Assembly: GCF_003944755.1 (NCBI RefSeq)
Contig: NZ_RWGU01000041.1
Span: 1-64,000 of the forward strand
Source: Rhodovulum robiginosum
GTDB lineage: Bacteria; Pseudomonadota; Alphaproteobacteria; Rhodobacterales; Rhodobacteraceae
DNA length: 64,000 bases
Direction of reading: 5' to 3'
Part shown: positions 37,384-45,865 of the stretch, in pieces
Layout of the letters: every line of letters begins with the position of its first letter
Numbering within the stretch: the first letter of the stretch is position 1
Translations under genes and position numbers: made by a program
The notes under the pieces: generated by a model
What the model was told of the DNA's origin: nothing
The model's database searches: none
Seen by the model: the letters and a program-made list of their open reading frames with translations, nothing else

Positions 37384-37920
37384 TTACCCGCGCGCCGCCA
37401 CGCCCTGCATCGCCAGCGCAATCTCGCCCCAGGCAGAGCGCGCCATCGAGCGCATGACGAACATCTCGAACCCCGCCGCGTCCCGCACGAAGAGCGCCGG
37501 CATCTGCGCCAGTTCGCTGCGCGCCGAGCGTCCCTCGGGAAACGCGCCGCGCCGCAGGTCGAGCGGCGTCAGCCGCGCCAGCACCTCTTCGGCCGCACCC
37601 TCCAGGCGCAGACACACCCAGCCGTCGCTCAAATCGCTCAGCGCGGCATGGGCGGCAAGTCCCTCATCGGCCCGCACACCCACCAGCCAGGCCATCCGCA
37701 GCCCCGCCCAGATGCAGCGCCCCGGACCCGCCTGCCCCACCTGCCCGGGCCCGGCAAAGCCCATCCCGTGCGCCACCTGCAGCGCAGCGGACAGCCGCGC
37801 CTCGGCGCCCTTGTAGGGCGCAAGTGCCGTGATCGGGCCAGACTCGACAAGGCGCAGCCGGGCGCCGCCGGCCTCAAGCGGCCCGTCGTCCAGCGGCAAT
37901 GTCGCCGTCAGCTCAACCAC
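37384..37920 (-). CDS. soxG: Sarcosine oxidase gamma subunit
   Basis: The 178-residue gamma subunit of heterotetrameric sarcosine oxidase resembles a truncated GcvT-like fold. I prefer the GTG at 37920: it has GGAGGG seven bases upstream and overlaps the soxA stop by 8 bp. The in-frame ATG at 37944 would add eight residues without a clear site. It is the last gene of soxBDAG. Confidence 0.85.
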   Translation of the reverse strand: MVELTATLPLDDGPLEAGGARLRLVESGPITALAPYKGAEARLSAALQVAHGMGFAGPGQVGQAGPGRCIWAGLRMAWLVGVRADEGLAAHAALSDLSDGWVCLRLEGAAEEVLARLTPLDLRRGAFPEGRSARSELAQMPALFVRDAAGFEMFVMRSMARSAWGEIALAMQGVAARG

Positions 37921-40759
37921 GCATGCGCCCTCCCTCGGTGTCATAAAAACAGGGCGCCGTGATCTCGACATCGGTCCACACGCCGCGCAGGCGGTCGACC
38001 AGCCGCACCACCTCACCCAACCGCTCGGGCCCATGTTTCAGAAACCCCAGCCCGATCATGCGGCCCGAAACGGTGGACCACCCGACCGAGCTGACATGCC
38101 CCGCGATGTTCGGCGCGGTTGGCCTGTTGCCCTTGGCGAACAACAACGCCCCGGCGGTCATCTCGTCCCCGGCCGCCACCGTCCGCACCCCCACCAGCCG
38201 CGGCCGGGCCGGGTCGGTCAGCGCCGGGCGGCCGGCCGCCACCCGCCCGATGCAATCCTTCTCGGCCACCATCCGCCCGAGGCCAAGGTCATGGGCCGTC
38301 ACCCGCCCGTCGATCTCGGCATGGGTGAGAAACCCCTTCTCGATCCGCAGCACGTTCATCGCCTCCATGCCGTAGGGGCCGCCGCCCTCGGCCTCCGCCG
38401 CCGCCAGGAGCGCCGCGTAAAGCGCCGTGCCATAACGCGCCGGCACCGCGATCTCGTATCCCAGCTCGCCCGAGAACGAGATACGGAACAGCCGCCCGGC
38501 CACGCCCCCCACCGACACGGCCCCGCAGGCCATGAAGGGGAAGGGGTCGGGCAGCCCGCCCTCCAGCACCGCCCCCAGCACCGCGCGGGCCCGCGGCCCC
38601 GCCACCGCGAACTGCGCCCATTGGTCGGAGACCGAGACCATGCGCAGGTCCATCTCCGGGCGAAGGCATTGATGCACGAACTCCAGATGCCGCATCACCG
38701 GGCCCGCCGCGGCGGTGGTCGTGGTGAGCAGGAAATGGTCATCGCCCAGCCGCGCGACGGTGCCATCGTCCATCACATGCCCGTCCTCGCGCAGCATGAT
38801 CCCATAGCGCGCGCGGCCCGCCTTCAGCGTGGAGATGCCGTTGGCGTAAACGAAATCGAGAAACGCCCCGGCCACCGGCCCCTGCACGTCGATCTTGCCC
38901 AGGGTCGAGACATCGGCCACGCCCACGGCATTGCGCACCATCGCCGCCTCGCGGGCGCAGGCCGCTTCCCAGCCCTCGCCGGGGGCCGGGAAATAGCTCG
39001 GCCGGTGCCAAAGCCCGGCCTCCACCGTCGGCGCGCCCCGTCCGGCGATCGCGTCATTCGCGGGCGACAGCCGCTCGGGCGCGAACCTCCGGCCGCGCCC
39101 GCCCGCGCCCATCGCCCCGACCGGCACCGGCACATAGGGCGGGCGAAAGGTGGTCGTCCCGGTTTCGGGAATGCTGCGCCCGGTCGCCTCGGCCAGCACG
39201 GCAAGCGCCAGGAGGTTCGAGCTCTTGCCCTGGTCCGGCGCCATGCCCTGCGTCGTGTAACGCTTCATATGCTCGACGCTGCGGTAATTCTCCGCCGCCG
39301 CGCCCTGCACGTCCTTCACCGTCACGTCGTTCTGGAAATCGAGCCATGCGCGGCGCTTGCCCGGCACATGCCAAAGCGGCGCGATCTCGTAGGCACCGTC
39401 CTCGGCGCGGGGCAGTTCCAGCGCATCGACCCCCAGCGCGGCCACCGCCGCATCCACGCCGGACGCCAGGCACCCGGCGGTGGAAAACACCCCCGCCGCA
39501 GCCCCTGCCGGCACCATCCCCGGCACACCGTCCTGCGGCGGCAGAAACGCCGCGAGGCGGTCGTCCCATACCGGGCGCGCCCCCAGATGGCAGGCCAAAT
39601 GCACGTTCGGGCTCCAGCCGCCCGACACCGCCAGGCAGTCGGCCGGCACCGCGTGCCGGCGCCCCCCGGCCTCGACCGTCACCGCGCGCAGGCCCTGCCG
39701 GCCCCGGCTGCCCACCACATGCGCACCCTCGCGGGCATCGAACACCCCCGTCACCTCGACCCCCGCGCGGGCCATGTCCCGCGCCGTCCGCGCCGCGCCG
39801 CCGTTATTGGCAAACACCGCCACGCGCGGCCCGGCCACCGCACCCCAGCGGTGCAGATAGGCCCGCGCGGCACCGGCCAGCATGATCCCCGGCCGGTCGT
39901 TGTCGGCAAACGCGATGGGCCGCTCGAGCGCGCCTGCCGCCAGCACCGCCCTCGGCGCGACGATCCGCCAGAAGGTCTCGCGCGGGCCTGCATGCCCCGG
40001 CGCCGCGCGCTCCAGCGCCGCGTAGGTGCCCCCGTCATAGGCCCCGGTCACCGCCGTGCGCATCATCACCCGCACATTGGGCATCGCCGCCAGGTCGCGC
40101 GCCACCGCTAGCGCCCAATCGGCCCCGGGCCGGCCATCGACCTCTTCGTCCTCGGCCAGCAGACGCCCGCCGGCGGCGGCATCCTCCTCGGCCAGGATCA
40201 CGTCCCGCCCCGCCCGGCCCGCGGTCAGCGCCGCCATCAGCCCCGCAGGACCGGCCCCGATGACCAGAAGGTCGCAATGGGCGTATGCGGTCTCGCGCCA
40301 GGTCTCGTCAGGCGCGCGCCCCAGCCGGCCCAGCCCGGCGGCGCGGCGGATCAGCGGCTCGTAGACCCTCTCCCAGGTCCGGCCCGGCCCCATGAACGCC
40401 TTGTAATAGAACCCCGCCCCCAGGAACGGTGCGAACAGGTCGTTCACCGCCATCAGGTCCAGCCCCAGCGCCGGCCAGGCGTTCTGCGCTTGCGCCTCCA
40501 GCCCCTCGGCGAGCTCCACCATGGTCGCGCGCAGGTTCGGCACGCCGGCCACGGAGACCAGGCCGTTGGGCTCTTCCGATCCCGCCGCCAACAGGCCCCG
40601 CGGCCGGTGACACTTGAACGACCGGCCCACCAGCCGCACACCGTTCGCCAGCAGCGCCGAGGCCAGCGTGTCGCCGGCAAACCCCCTCAGCGGCCGTCCG
40701 TCGAACCGGAACGACAGCGCCGCACCGCGGTCGACCCGCCCATAGCCCGCAACCCTCAC
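37913..40759 (-). CDS. soxA: Sarcosine oxidase alpha subunit
   Basis: The 948-residue alpha subunit begins with a ferredoxin-like/FAD-side domain (LSFRFDGRPLRGFAGDTLASALLANG), then an NAD-binding domain (LLVIGAGPAGLMAALTAGRAGRDVILAEED), and ends in a GcvT-like tetrahydrofolate-binding domain (about residues 560-948, with FSGELGYEIAVPA). The complex oxidises sarcosine to glycine, with the one-carbon unit going to folate. The start is a GTG overlapping the soxD stop (GTGA). Confidence 0.93.
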   Translation of the reverse strand: MRVAGYGRVDRGAALSFRFDGRPLRGFAGDTLASALLANGVRLVGRSFKCHRPRGLLAAGSEEPNGLVSVAGVPNLRATMVELAEGLEAQAQNAWPALGLDLMAVNDLFAPFLGAGFYYKAFMGPGRTWERVYEPLIRRAAGLGRLGRAPDETWRETAYAHCDLLVIGAGPAGLMAALTAGRAGRDVILAEEDAAAGGRLLAEDEEVDGRPGADWALAVARDLAAMPNVRVMMRTAVTGAYDGGTYAALERAAPGHAGPRETFWRIVAPRAVLAAGALERPIAFADNDRPGIMLAGAARAYLHRWGAVAGPRVAVFANNGGAARTARDMARAGVEVTGVFDAREGAHVVGSRGRQGLRAVTVEAGGRRHAVPADCLAVSGGWSPNVHLACHLGARPVWDDRLAAFLPPQDGVPGMVPAGAAAGVFSTAGCLASGVDAAVAALGVDALELPRAEDGAYEIAPLWHVPGKRRAWLDFQNDVTVKDVQGAAAENYRSVEHMKRYTTQGMAPDQGKSSNLLALAVLAEATGRSIPETGTTTFRPPYVPVPVGAMGAGGRGRRFAPERLSPANDAIAGRGAPTVEAGLWHRPSYFPAPGEGWEAACAREAAMVRNAVGVADVSTLGKIDVQGPVAGAFLDFVYANGISTLKAGRARYGIMLREDGHVMDDGTVARLGDDHFLLTTTTAAAGPVMRHLEFVHQCLRPEMDLRMVSVSDQWAQFAVAGPRARAVLGAVLEGGLPDPFPFMACGAVSVGGVAGRLFRISFSGELGYEIAVPARYGTALYAALLAAAEAEGGGPYGMEAMNVLRIEKGFLTHAEIDGRVTAHDLGLGRMVAEKDCIGRVAAGRPALTDPARPRLVGVRTVAAGDEMTAGALLFAKGNRPTAPNIAGHVSSVGWSTVSGRMIGLGFLKHGPERLGEVVRLVDRLRGVWTDVEITAPCFYDTEGGRMRG

Positions 40760-41016
40760 GCGCCCGCCTCCGCCAGCCGCACCGACACCACGGCGTGGCT
40801 GGTCATGTCCCGCTCGACCGCCAGCCACGCGCCGCAGCCCGCCTCGTGGCACCACAGCTCGCGCCCCCGCCCCGCCGGGTTCTCACGCTGATGCAGATAG
40901 GCGTCCCACGCCTCGGGCCCGGCCGCCGGCCCCGGCCGGTCAAGATAGACCGCAGCGCCCAGATAATGGAATTCGCGCCGGTCCCGCGCGCCGCACAGCG
41001 GACAGTCGATCCTCAT
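40756..41016 (-). CDS. soxD: Sarcosine oxidase delta subunit
   Basis: The 86-residue delta subunit is a small zinc protein: MRIDCPLCGARDRREFHYLG provides a Cys-x2-Cys, with the second ligand pair in ELWCHEAGCGAW. It stabilises the heterotetramer. The stop overlaps the soxA start. It lies 63 bp after soxB, in a gap that holds a copy of a dispersed repeat. Confidence 0.92.
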   Translation of the reverse strand: MRIDCPLCGARDRREFHYLGAAVYLDRPGPAAGPEAWDAYLHQRENPAGRGRELWCHEAGCGAWLAVERDMTSHAVVSVRLAEAGA

Positions 41017-41032
41017 CGCGCCCCGCCCCCTG

Positions 41033-41055
41033 CTTCTTCTTGGTCCAAATACCCA
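41033..41055. repeat. Single arm of a dispersed palindromic element
   Basis: A 23-bp stretch (starting CTTCTTCTTGGTCC) is identical to 52010-52032, where it is one arm of a longer inverted repeat in a gene-free block. Here, in the soxB-soxD gap, only this arm is present. I recall similar GGATATTT...AAGAAG elements as common in Rhodobacterales intergenic DNA. Confidence 0.6.
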
Positions 41056-41079
41056 GATCCCGCCATTGTCCGTTCTCGC

Positions 41080-42330
41080 CTAATGCAGGTTGTGCTGGCT
41101 GCCCCTGCCTTCCTCGTCGATCAGATCGCCGCGCGCGAACCGGTCCAGCCGATAGCGCGCCGCCGGGCCGTGCGGCGCCCCGGTGGCGATCAGATGGGCA
41201 AACGACCACCCCGAGCCCGGCACCGCCTTGAACCCGCCATAGCACCAGCCCGCATTCAGAAAGAGCCCGCCCACCGGCGTCCGGTCGATGATCGGGCTGC
41301 CGTCCGGCGTCATGTCCATGATCCCGCCCCAGCTGCGCAGCACCCGGGCGCGCGCCAGCATCGGCATCAGCGCCACCCCCGCCTCCATCACGTGCTCGGC
41401 CATGGGCAGGTTGCCGCGCGCCGCGTAGGAGGCGTAGAAATCCAGGTCGCCGCCGAAGACCAGCCCGCCCTTGTCGGACTGGCTGATATAGAAATGCCCC
41501 ATGCCGAAGGTCACCACATGGTCGACGACGGGCTTCAGCCCCTCGGTGACGAAAGCCTGCAACACGTGGCTTTCGATCGGCAGGCGCAGCCCCGCCATCG
41601 CCGCCACCTGCGACGACCGGCCAGCCGCGGCCAAGCCCACCTTGCCGGCCCGGATCGCGCCGCGCGTGGTCTCGACCCCGCGCACTTGCCCGCCCTCGAC
41701 CGAGATACCCGTCACCTCGCAATTCTGGATCAGGTCGACGCCCAGGCGGTCGGCCCCCCGGGCAAAGCCCCAGGCCACCGCGTCGTGCCGCGCGGTGCCG
41801 CCGCGGGGGTGGTAGAGCCCGCCATGGATCGGAAACCGCGCCTGGTCGAAATCGAGATAGGGCAGCATCGCGCGCACGCCGTCGCGGTCCAGCAATATCG
41901 CGTCGTCGCCCTGCGCCAGCATCGCGTTCCCGCGCCGCGCGGCGGCGTCGCGCTGGGCATCGGAATGGAAGATGTTGATGACCCCCCGCTGCGAATGCAT
42001 CACGTTGAAATTCAGCTCTTCCTCCAGCCCCTCCCAGAGCTTCAGCGAATGGCTGTAGAACTCGGAATTGCCCGGCAACAGGTAGTTGGCCCGCACGATG
42101 GTGGTGTTGCGCCCCACGTTGCCGCCGCCGAGATAGCCCTTCTCCAGCACGGCGACATTGGTGATCCCGTGGTTTTTCGCCAGGTAATAGGCGGTGGCGA
42201 GCCCGTGACCGCCGCCGCCGACGATGACCACGTCATAGGCGGGCCTGGGCGCGGGGTCGCGCCAGACCGGGGCCCAGCCGCGATTGCCGGTCAGCCCCTG
42301 CCGGATCACCTGCCAGGCGGAATAGCGCAT
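41080..42330 (-). CDS. soxB: Sarcosine oxidase beta subunit
   Basis: The 416-residue flavin subunit is the catalytic component where sarcosine is oxidised. VVIVGGGGHGLATAYYLAKNHG (about residues 34-56) is the FAD-binding start. LYHPRGGTARHDAVAWGFAR (about 172-191) contains the region of the histidine that carries covalent FMN in characterised enzymes. The C-terminal GGIMDMTPDGSPIIDRTPV and NAGWCYGGFKAVPGSG complete the DAAO-like fold. It is the first gene of soxBDAG. The operon uses sarcosine from glycine betaine/choline breakdown; the usual glyA/purU/folD partners are not adjacent here. Confidence 0.95.
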   Translation of the reverse strand: MRYSAWQVIRQGLTGNRGWAPVWRDPAPRPAYDVVIVGGGGHGLATAYYLAKNHGITNVAVLEKGYLGGGNVGRNTTIVRANYLLPGNSEFYSHSLKLWEGLEEELNFNVMHSQRGVINIFHSDAQRDAAARRGNAMLAQGDDAILLDRDGVRAMLPYLDFDQARFPIHGGLYHPRGGTARHDAVAWGFARGADRLGVDLIQNCEVTGISVEGGQVRGVETTRGAIRAGKVGLAAAGRSSQVAAMAGLRLPIESHVLQAFVTEGLKPVVDHVVTFGMGHFYISQSDKGGLVFGGDLDFYASYAARGNLPMAEHVMEAGVALMPMLARARVLRSWGGIMDMTPDGSPIIDRTPVGGLFLNAGWCYGGFKAVPGSGWSFAHLIATGAPHGPAARYRLDRFARGDLIDEEGRGSQHNLH

Positions 42331-42451
42331 CCCCGGTCTCCCTGTCTCATGGGGCCAGCGTGGCAGGGGCGCGGCCCCCGTGCAATGGCCGGGGGCGACA
42401 TCGCAAGGCGCGTCCGCGGCAAGACCGGCGCGCCGCCCGGTCCGCCGCGCC

Positions 42452-43048
42452 TCAGGCGCCCACCGCGCGGCGCACCATGTCCCAATAGATCTCGGCCACC
42501 CGCTCGCGGCTGAGCCGGCCCTCTTCGCGGTACCAGGTGGTCACGCCGGTCAGCATCGCGATCACCGCGAGCGCGGCCAGCTTGGTGTCTACCAGCGTGA
42601 ACACACCCTCGGCCTTGCCCGCGCGCAGGATGTCCTCCAGCGCGGTCTCGTAGCGTTTGCGCAAGCCCTCGATTACCTCGAAATTGCCGGGCTCGAGGTT
42701 GCGCAACTCCATGTAGGCGATGAACACCGCCTCGGGCCGCGCCAGGTGAAAGCGGATGTGAAAGTGGCAAAAGGCCCTGAGCGCCGCGCGCGGGTCCGCG
42801 CCCTCGTCCTCTGCCTCCCAGCTCGCCAGCAGCTCTTCGAGATGCGCGCGCATCATCTCGAAAAGCAGGCTCTGCTTGTCGGGCGTGTAGTTGTAAAGCG
42901 CACCCGCCTGCACCCCCACCTCGGCCGCGATCTGGCGCATCGACACGGCGGCATAGCCGTGCCGGGCGAATAGCCTTTGCGCGGCGGCGCGGATGCGCGG
43001 GCCGGTGGTGGCGGCGTCTGATCCTGCGGTACGGGCCATGGCACCCAT
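42452..43048 (-). CDS. TetR-family transcriptional regulator
   Basis: The 198-residue regulator has an N-terminal TetR helix-turn-helix (RLFARHGYAAVSMRQIAAEVGVQAGALYNYTPDKQSLL, residues ~25-62) and a helical ligand domain. The nearest genes are soxBDAG (same strand, 121 bp downstream) and a divergent lipoprotein gene. A perfect palindrome 8 bp upstream of the ATG suggests autoregulation. A second in-frame ATG lies at 43039. TetR regulators with this layout often control acyl-CoA or fatty-acid metabolism, so control of soxBDAG is not assured. Confidence 0.88.
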   Translation of the reverse strand: MGAMARTAGSDAATTGPRIRAAAQRLFARHGYAAVSMRQIAAEVGVQAGALYNYTPDKQSLLFEMMRAHLEELLASWEAEDEGADPRAALRAFCHFHIRFHLARPEAVFIAYMELRNLEPGNFEVIEGLRKRYETALEDILRAGKAEGVFTLVDTKLAALAVIAMLTGVTTWYREEGRLSRERVAEIYWDMVRRAVGA

Positions 43049-43055
43049 GATCGTG

Positions 43056-43069
43056 TGAACGGGCGTTCA
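43056..43069. promoter_or_regulatory. Perfect TetR-type palindromic operator
   Basis: TGAACG-GG-CGTTCA is a 14-bp perfect dyad lying 8 bp before the TetR start and 71 bp before the divergent lipoprotein gene. TetR-family proteins commonly bind such a 12-16-bp palindrome in the intergenic region beside their gene. The position near the start fits a site that blocks RNA polymerase. Confidence 0.6.
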
Positions 43070-43139
43070 TTTCAATCCCCGCACCTTGCCGCGCGCGCGC
43101 GCTGCGGGCTAAGGTCGCGCCAGCCACGAAAGGGTCGCC

Positions 43140-43436
43140 ATGCCGCGCGCCGTTCTGCTTCTGATCTGCCTGGCGCTGGCCGCCGGCTGTGCCCCACGCC
43201 AGACCGTGGGCCTTGCCGAGGCCGGGCGCACCGCCGCCCTGCCCTATCCGGTGCTGCTTCCGCTTGACGGGCTGCTGGCCGGCACCGAAGACACGCGGCT
43301 GGAAGACGACAGCGCCGCGCGGCTGGCCGCCCGCGCCGCGGCCCTGCGCGCCAAGGCGGCGCGGCTGAATGCCCCGGTCCTCGCACCGGCCGCGCGGCGC
43401 GACCTCGAAGAGGCGGCCGAGCGCCGCGCACCCTGA
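43140..43436 (+). CDS. Small lipoprotein
   Basis: The 98-residue product starts with a lipoprotein signal (MPRAVLLLICLALAAGC; lipobox LAAGC with Cys17), followed by a short mature domain rich in Ala and Arg, ending in helical repeats (AARAAALRAKAARL). It is probably anchored in the cell envelope, in the periplasm. No function is recognised. It lies 85 bp before hom. Confidence 0.75.
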   Translation: MPRAVLLLICLALAAGCAPRQTVGLAEAGRTAALPYPVLLPLDGLLAGTEDTRLEDDSAARLAARAAALRAKAARLNAPVLAPAARRDLEEAAERRAP

Positions 43437-43521
43437 GCGCCCGCGCGCCCCCACGTTGCATGCCCCGCCCCGACGCGCTAACAGACCGCGAAGCCACGCC
43501 CCTTTCGCGGAGAATGCCACC

Positions 43522-44808
43522 ATGACCACCCCCCTGCGCCTGGGCCTTGCCGGGCTCGGCACCGTCGGGGCCGGCGTCGTCAAGATCGTCGCCGCCCGCG
43601 CCAACCTTCTGGCCCGGCGCACCGGGCGCCCGGTCGTCATCACCGCCGTCTCGGCCCGCACCCGCGACAAGGACCGCGGCGTCGACCTCGCCCCCTACGC
43701 CTGGGAGGACGACCCGGTGGCACTGGCCCGGCGCGAGGACGTCGACGTGTTCGTCGAACTGATGGGCGGCAGCGACGGCCCGGCCAAGGCCGCCTCCGAG
43801 GCGGCCATCGCCGCCGGCAAGGACGTGGTGACCGCCAACAAGGCGATGCTGGCGATCCATGGCCAGGCCCTGGCCGAAGCCGCCGAAGAGGCCGGGCGGG
43901 TGATCCGCTTCGAGGCCGCCGTCGCGGGCGGCATCCCCGTGGTCAAGGCGCTGACCGAGGGGCTGGCGGGCAACGAGATCACCCGCGTGATGGGCGTGAT
44001 GAACGGCACCTGCAATTACATCCTGACCCGGATGGAAAATGCCGGGCTGCCCTACGAAGAGGTTTTCGACGAGGCCAACAAGCTGGGCTATCTCGAGGCC
44101 GACCCGACGCTCGACGTGGGCGGCATCGACGCGGGCCACAAGCTGGCGCTGCTGGCCGCCATCGCCTTCGGCACCAAGGTCGATTTCCCCGCGATGGAGC
44201 TTGAGGGGATCGAGCGTATCTCGATCGACGACATCCGCCACGCCGCCGACATGGGCTTTCGCATCAAGCTGCTGGGGGTGGCGCAGATGACCGGCCGCGG
44301 GCTGGAACAGCGCATGTCGCCTTGCCTTGTGCCCGCCGACTCGGCCCTCGGCCAGTTGCAAAACGCCACCAACATGGTGGTGCTGGAGGGCGACGCGGTG
44401 GGCCAGATCGTGCTGCGCGGCGCCGGCGCGGGCGAGGGCCCGACGGCCAGCGCGGTGATGTCCGACGTTCTCGACATTGCCCGCGGCATCCGCGTGTCGA
44501 CCTTCGGCGCGCCCGCCGCCGGGCTTGAGACCGCGCGGCCCGCAAGGGTGGCCGCGGCCGCGCCCTATTACCTGCGCATGGAATTGCAGGACAAGCCCGG
44601 CGCGCTGGCCAAGGTCGCCACGGTGCTGGGCGAGGCCGGCGTCTCGATCGACCGGATGCGCCAGTACCGCCACGCCGAGACCACCGCGCCGGTGCTGATC
44701 GTCACCCACAAGACCACGCGCGACGCGCTCGACCACGCGCGCCACGGCTTTGCCGAGACCGGCGTCTTGGTGGGCGAGCCCGTGGCGATCCGCATCGAGT
44801 CGGTCTGA
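43522..44808 (+). CDS. hom: Homoserine dehydrogenase
   Basis: The 428-residue enzyme reduces aspartate semialdehyde to homoserine in the Thr/Met pathway. It has an NAD(P)-binding N-terminus (GLAGLGTVGAGVV), the catalytic-domain segments VTANKAMLA and MNGTCNYILTRM, and LGYLEADPTLDVGGIDAGHKLALL. A C-terminal ACT regulatory domain (about residues 348-428: YYLRMELQDKPGALAKVATVLGEAGVSIDRMRQ) allows threonine feedback. The ATG was chosen at the family start, with GGAG upstream. It precedes glpX and recJ. Confidence 0.95.
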   Translation: MTTPLRLGLAGLGTVGAGVVKIVAARANLLARRTGRPVVITAVSARTRDKDRGVDLAPYAWEDDPVALARREDVDVFVELMGGSDGPAKAASEAAIAAGKDVVTANKAMLAIHGQALAEAAEEAGRVIRFEAAVAGGIPVVKALTEGLAGNEITRVMGVMNGTCNYILTRMENAGLPYEEVFDEANKLGYLEADPTLDVGGIDAGHKLALLAAIAFGTKVDFPAMELEGIERISIDDIRHAADMGFRIKLLGVAQMTGRGLEQRMSPCLVPADSALGQLQNATNMVVLEGDAVGQIVLRGAGAGEGPTASAVMSDVLDIARGIRVSTFGAPAAGLETARPARVAAAAPYYLRMELQDKPGALAKVATVLGEAGVSIDRMRQYRHAETTAPVLIVTHKTTRDALDHARHGFAETGVLVGEPVAIRIESV

Positions 44809-44892
44809 GACGAGTCGCCAGCTTGCCCGCGGCCCCCCGCGCGGGCATTAAGAGGGCGCGCACCGGCCAAACAGCATAAGAGGAAAAGCGCC

Positions 44893-45861
44893 ATGTCCCC
44901 CCATCCCACCGATTTCAACGACCGCATGCTCTCGCTTGGTCTTGCCCGCGTGTCCGAGGCCGCCGCGCTCGCCTCGGCCAAGCTGATCGGCCATGGCGAC
45001 GAAAAGGCCGCAGACCAGGCCGCGGTCAACGCCATGCGCGAGCAGTTGAACATGCTCGACATCAACGGCGTGGTCGTGATCGGCGAGGGCGAGCGCGACG
45101 AGGCGCCGATGCTTTTCATCGGCGAGGAGGTGGGCACCGGAGAGGGCCCGCCCGTGGACATCGCGCTGGACCCGCTGGAAGGCACCACGCTGACCGCGAA
45201 AGACATGCCCAACGCGCTGACGGTCATCGCCATGGGCAAGCGCGGCTCGATGCTGCACGCCCCCGATGTCTACATGGAAAAGCTGGCGATCGGGCCGGGC
45301 TATCCGAAAGACGTGGTCTCGCTGGAGATGAAGCCGTCCGAGCGGGTGCGCGAGCTGGCCAAGGCGCGCGGCTGCGGGCCCGACGACATCACCGTCTGCA
45401 TCCTGGAACGGCCCCGGCATGAAGACCTGATCGCCGACGTACGCTCGACCGGCGCGGCGATCCGGCTGATCACCGATGGCGATGTGGCCGGCGTGATCCA
45501 TTGCGCCGAGGCCGCGATCACCGGCATCGACATGTACATGGGTTCGGGCGGGGCGCCCGAGGGCGTGCTGGCCGCCTCGGCGCTGAAATGCATGGGCGGG
45601 CAGATGTGGGGCCAGCTTCTGTTCCGCAACGACGACGAACGCGGCCGCGCCGCCAAGGCCGGCATCACCGACCTCGACCGCATCTATTCCCGCGACGAGA
45701 TGGTGAAAAGCGACGTGATCTTTGCCGCCACCGGGGTCACCGATGGCTCGGTCGTGCGCGGCATCAAGCGCGAGCCGGGCTGGCTGACCACCGAGACAAT
45801 CCTGATGCGGTCCAAGACGGGCTCGGTCCGGCACATGATCTACCGCAACCCCGATAAGTAA
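44893..45861 (+). CDS. glpX: Fructose-1,6-bisphosphatase class II
   Basis: The 322-residue GlpX-type phosphatase hydrolyses fructose 1,6-bisphosphate, and often sedoheptulose 1,7-bisphosphate, in gluconeogenesis and related pathways. Signatures are VIGEGERDEAPML, VDIALDPLEGTTLTAKDMPNA (metal-binding Asp and Glu) and GSGGAPEGVLAASALKCMGGQ. It is followed after 4 bp by recJ. Confidence 0.95.
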   Translation: MSPHPTDFNDRMLSLGLARVSEAAALASAKLIGHGDEKAADQAAVNAMREQLNMLDINGVVVIGEGERDEAPMLFIGEEVGTGEGPPVDIALDPLEGTTLTAKDMPNALTVIAMGKRGSMLHAPDVYMEKLAIGPGYPKDVVSLEMKPSERVRELAKARGCGPDDITVCILERPRHEDLIADVRSTGAAIRLITDGDVAGVIHCAEAAITGIDMYMGSGGAPEGVLAASALKCMGGQMWGQLLFRNDDERGRAAKAGITDLDRIYSRDEMVKSDVIFAATGVTDGSVVRGIKREPGWLTTETILMRSKTGSVRHMIYRNPDK

Positions 45862-45865
45862 AGGG

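Noticed and set aside
37921-37944. ATG start for soxG at 37944
   Set aside because: The GTG at 37920 has a good ribosome-binding site and the short overlap with soxA typical of this operon.
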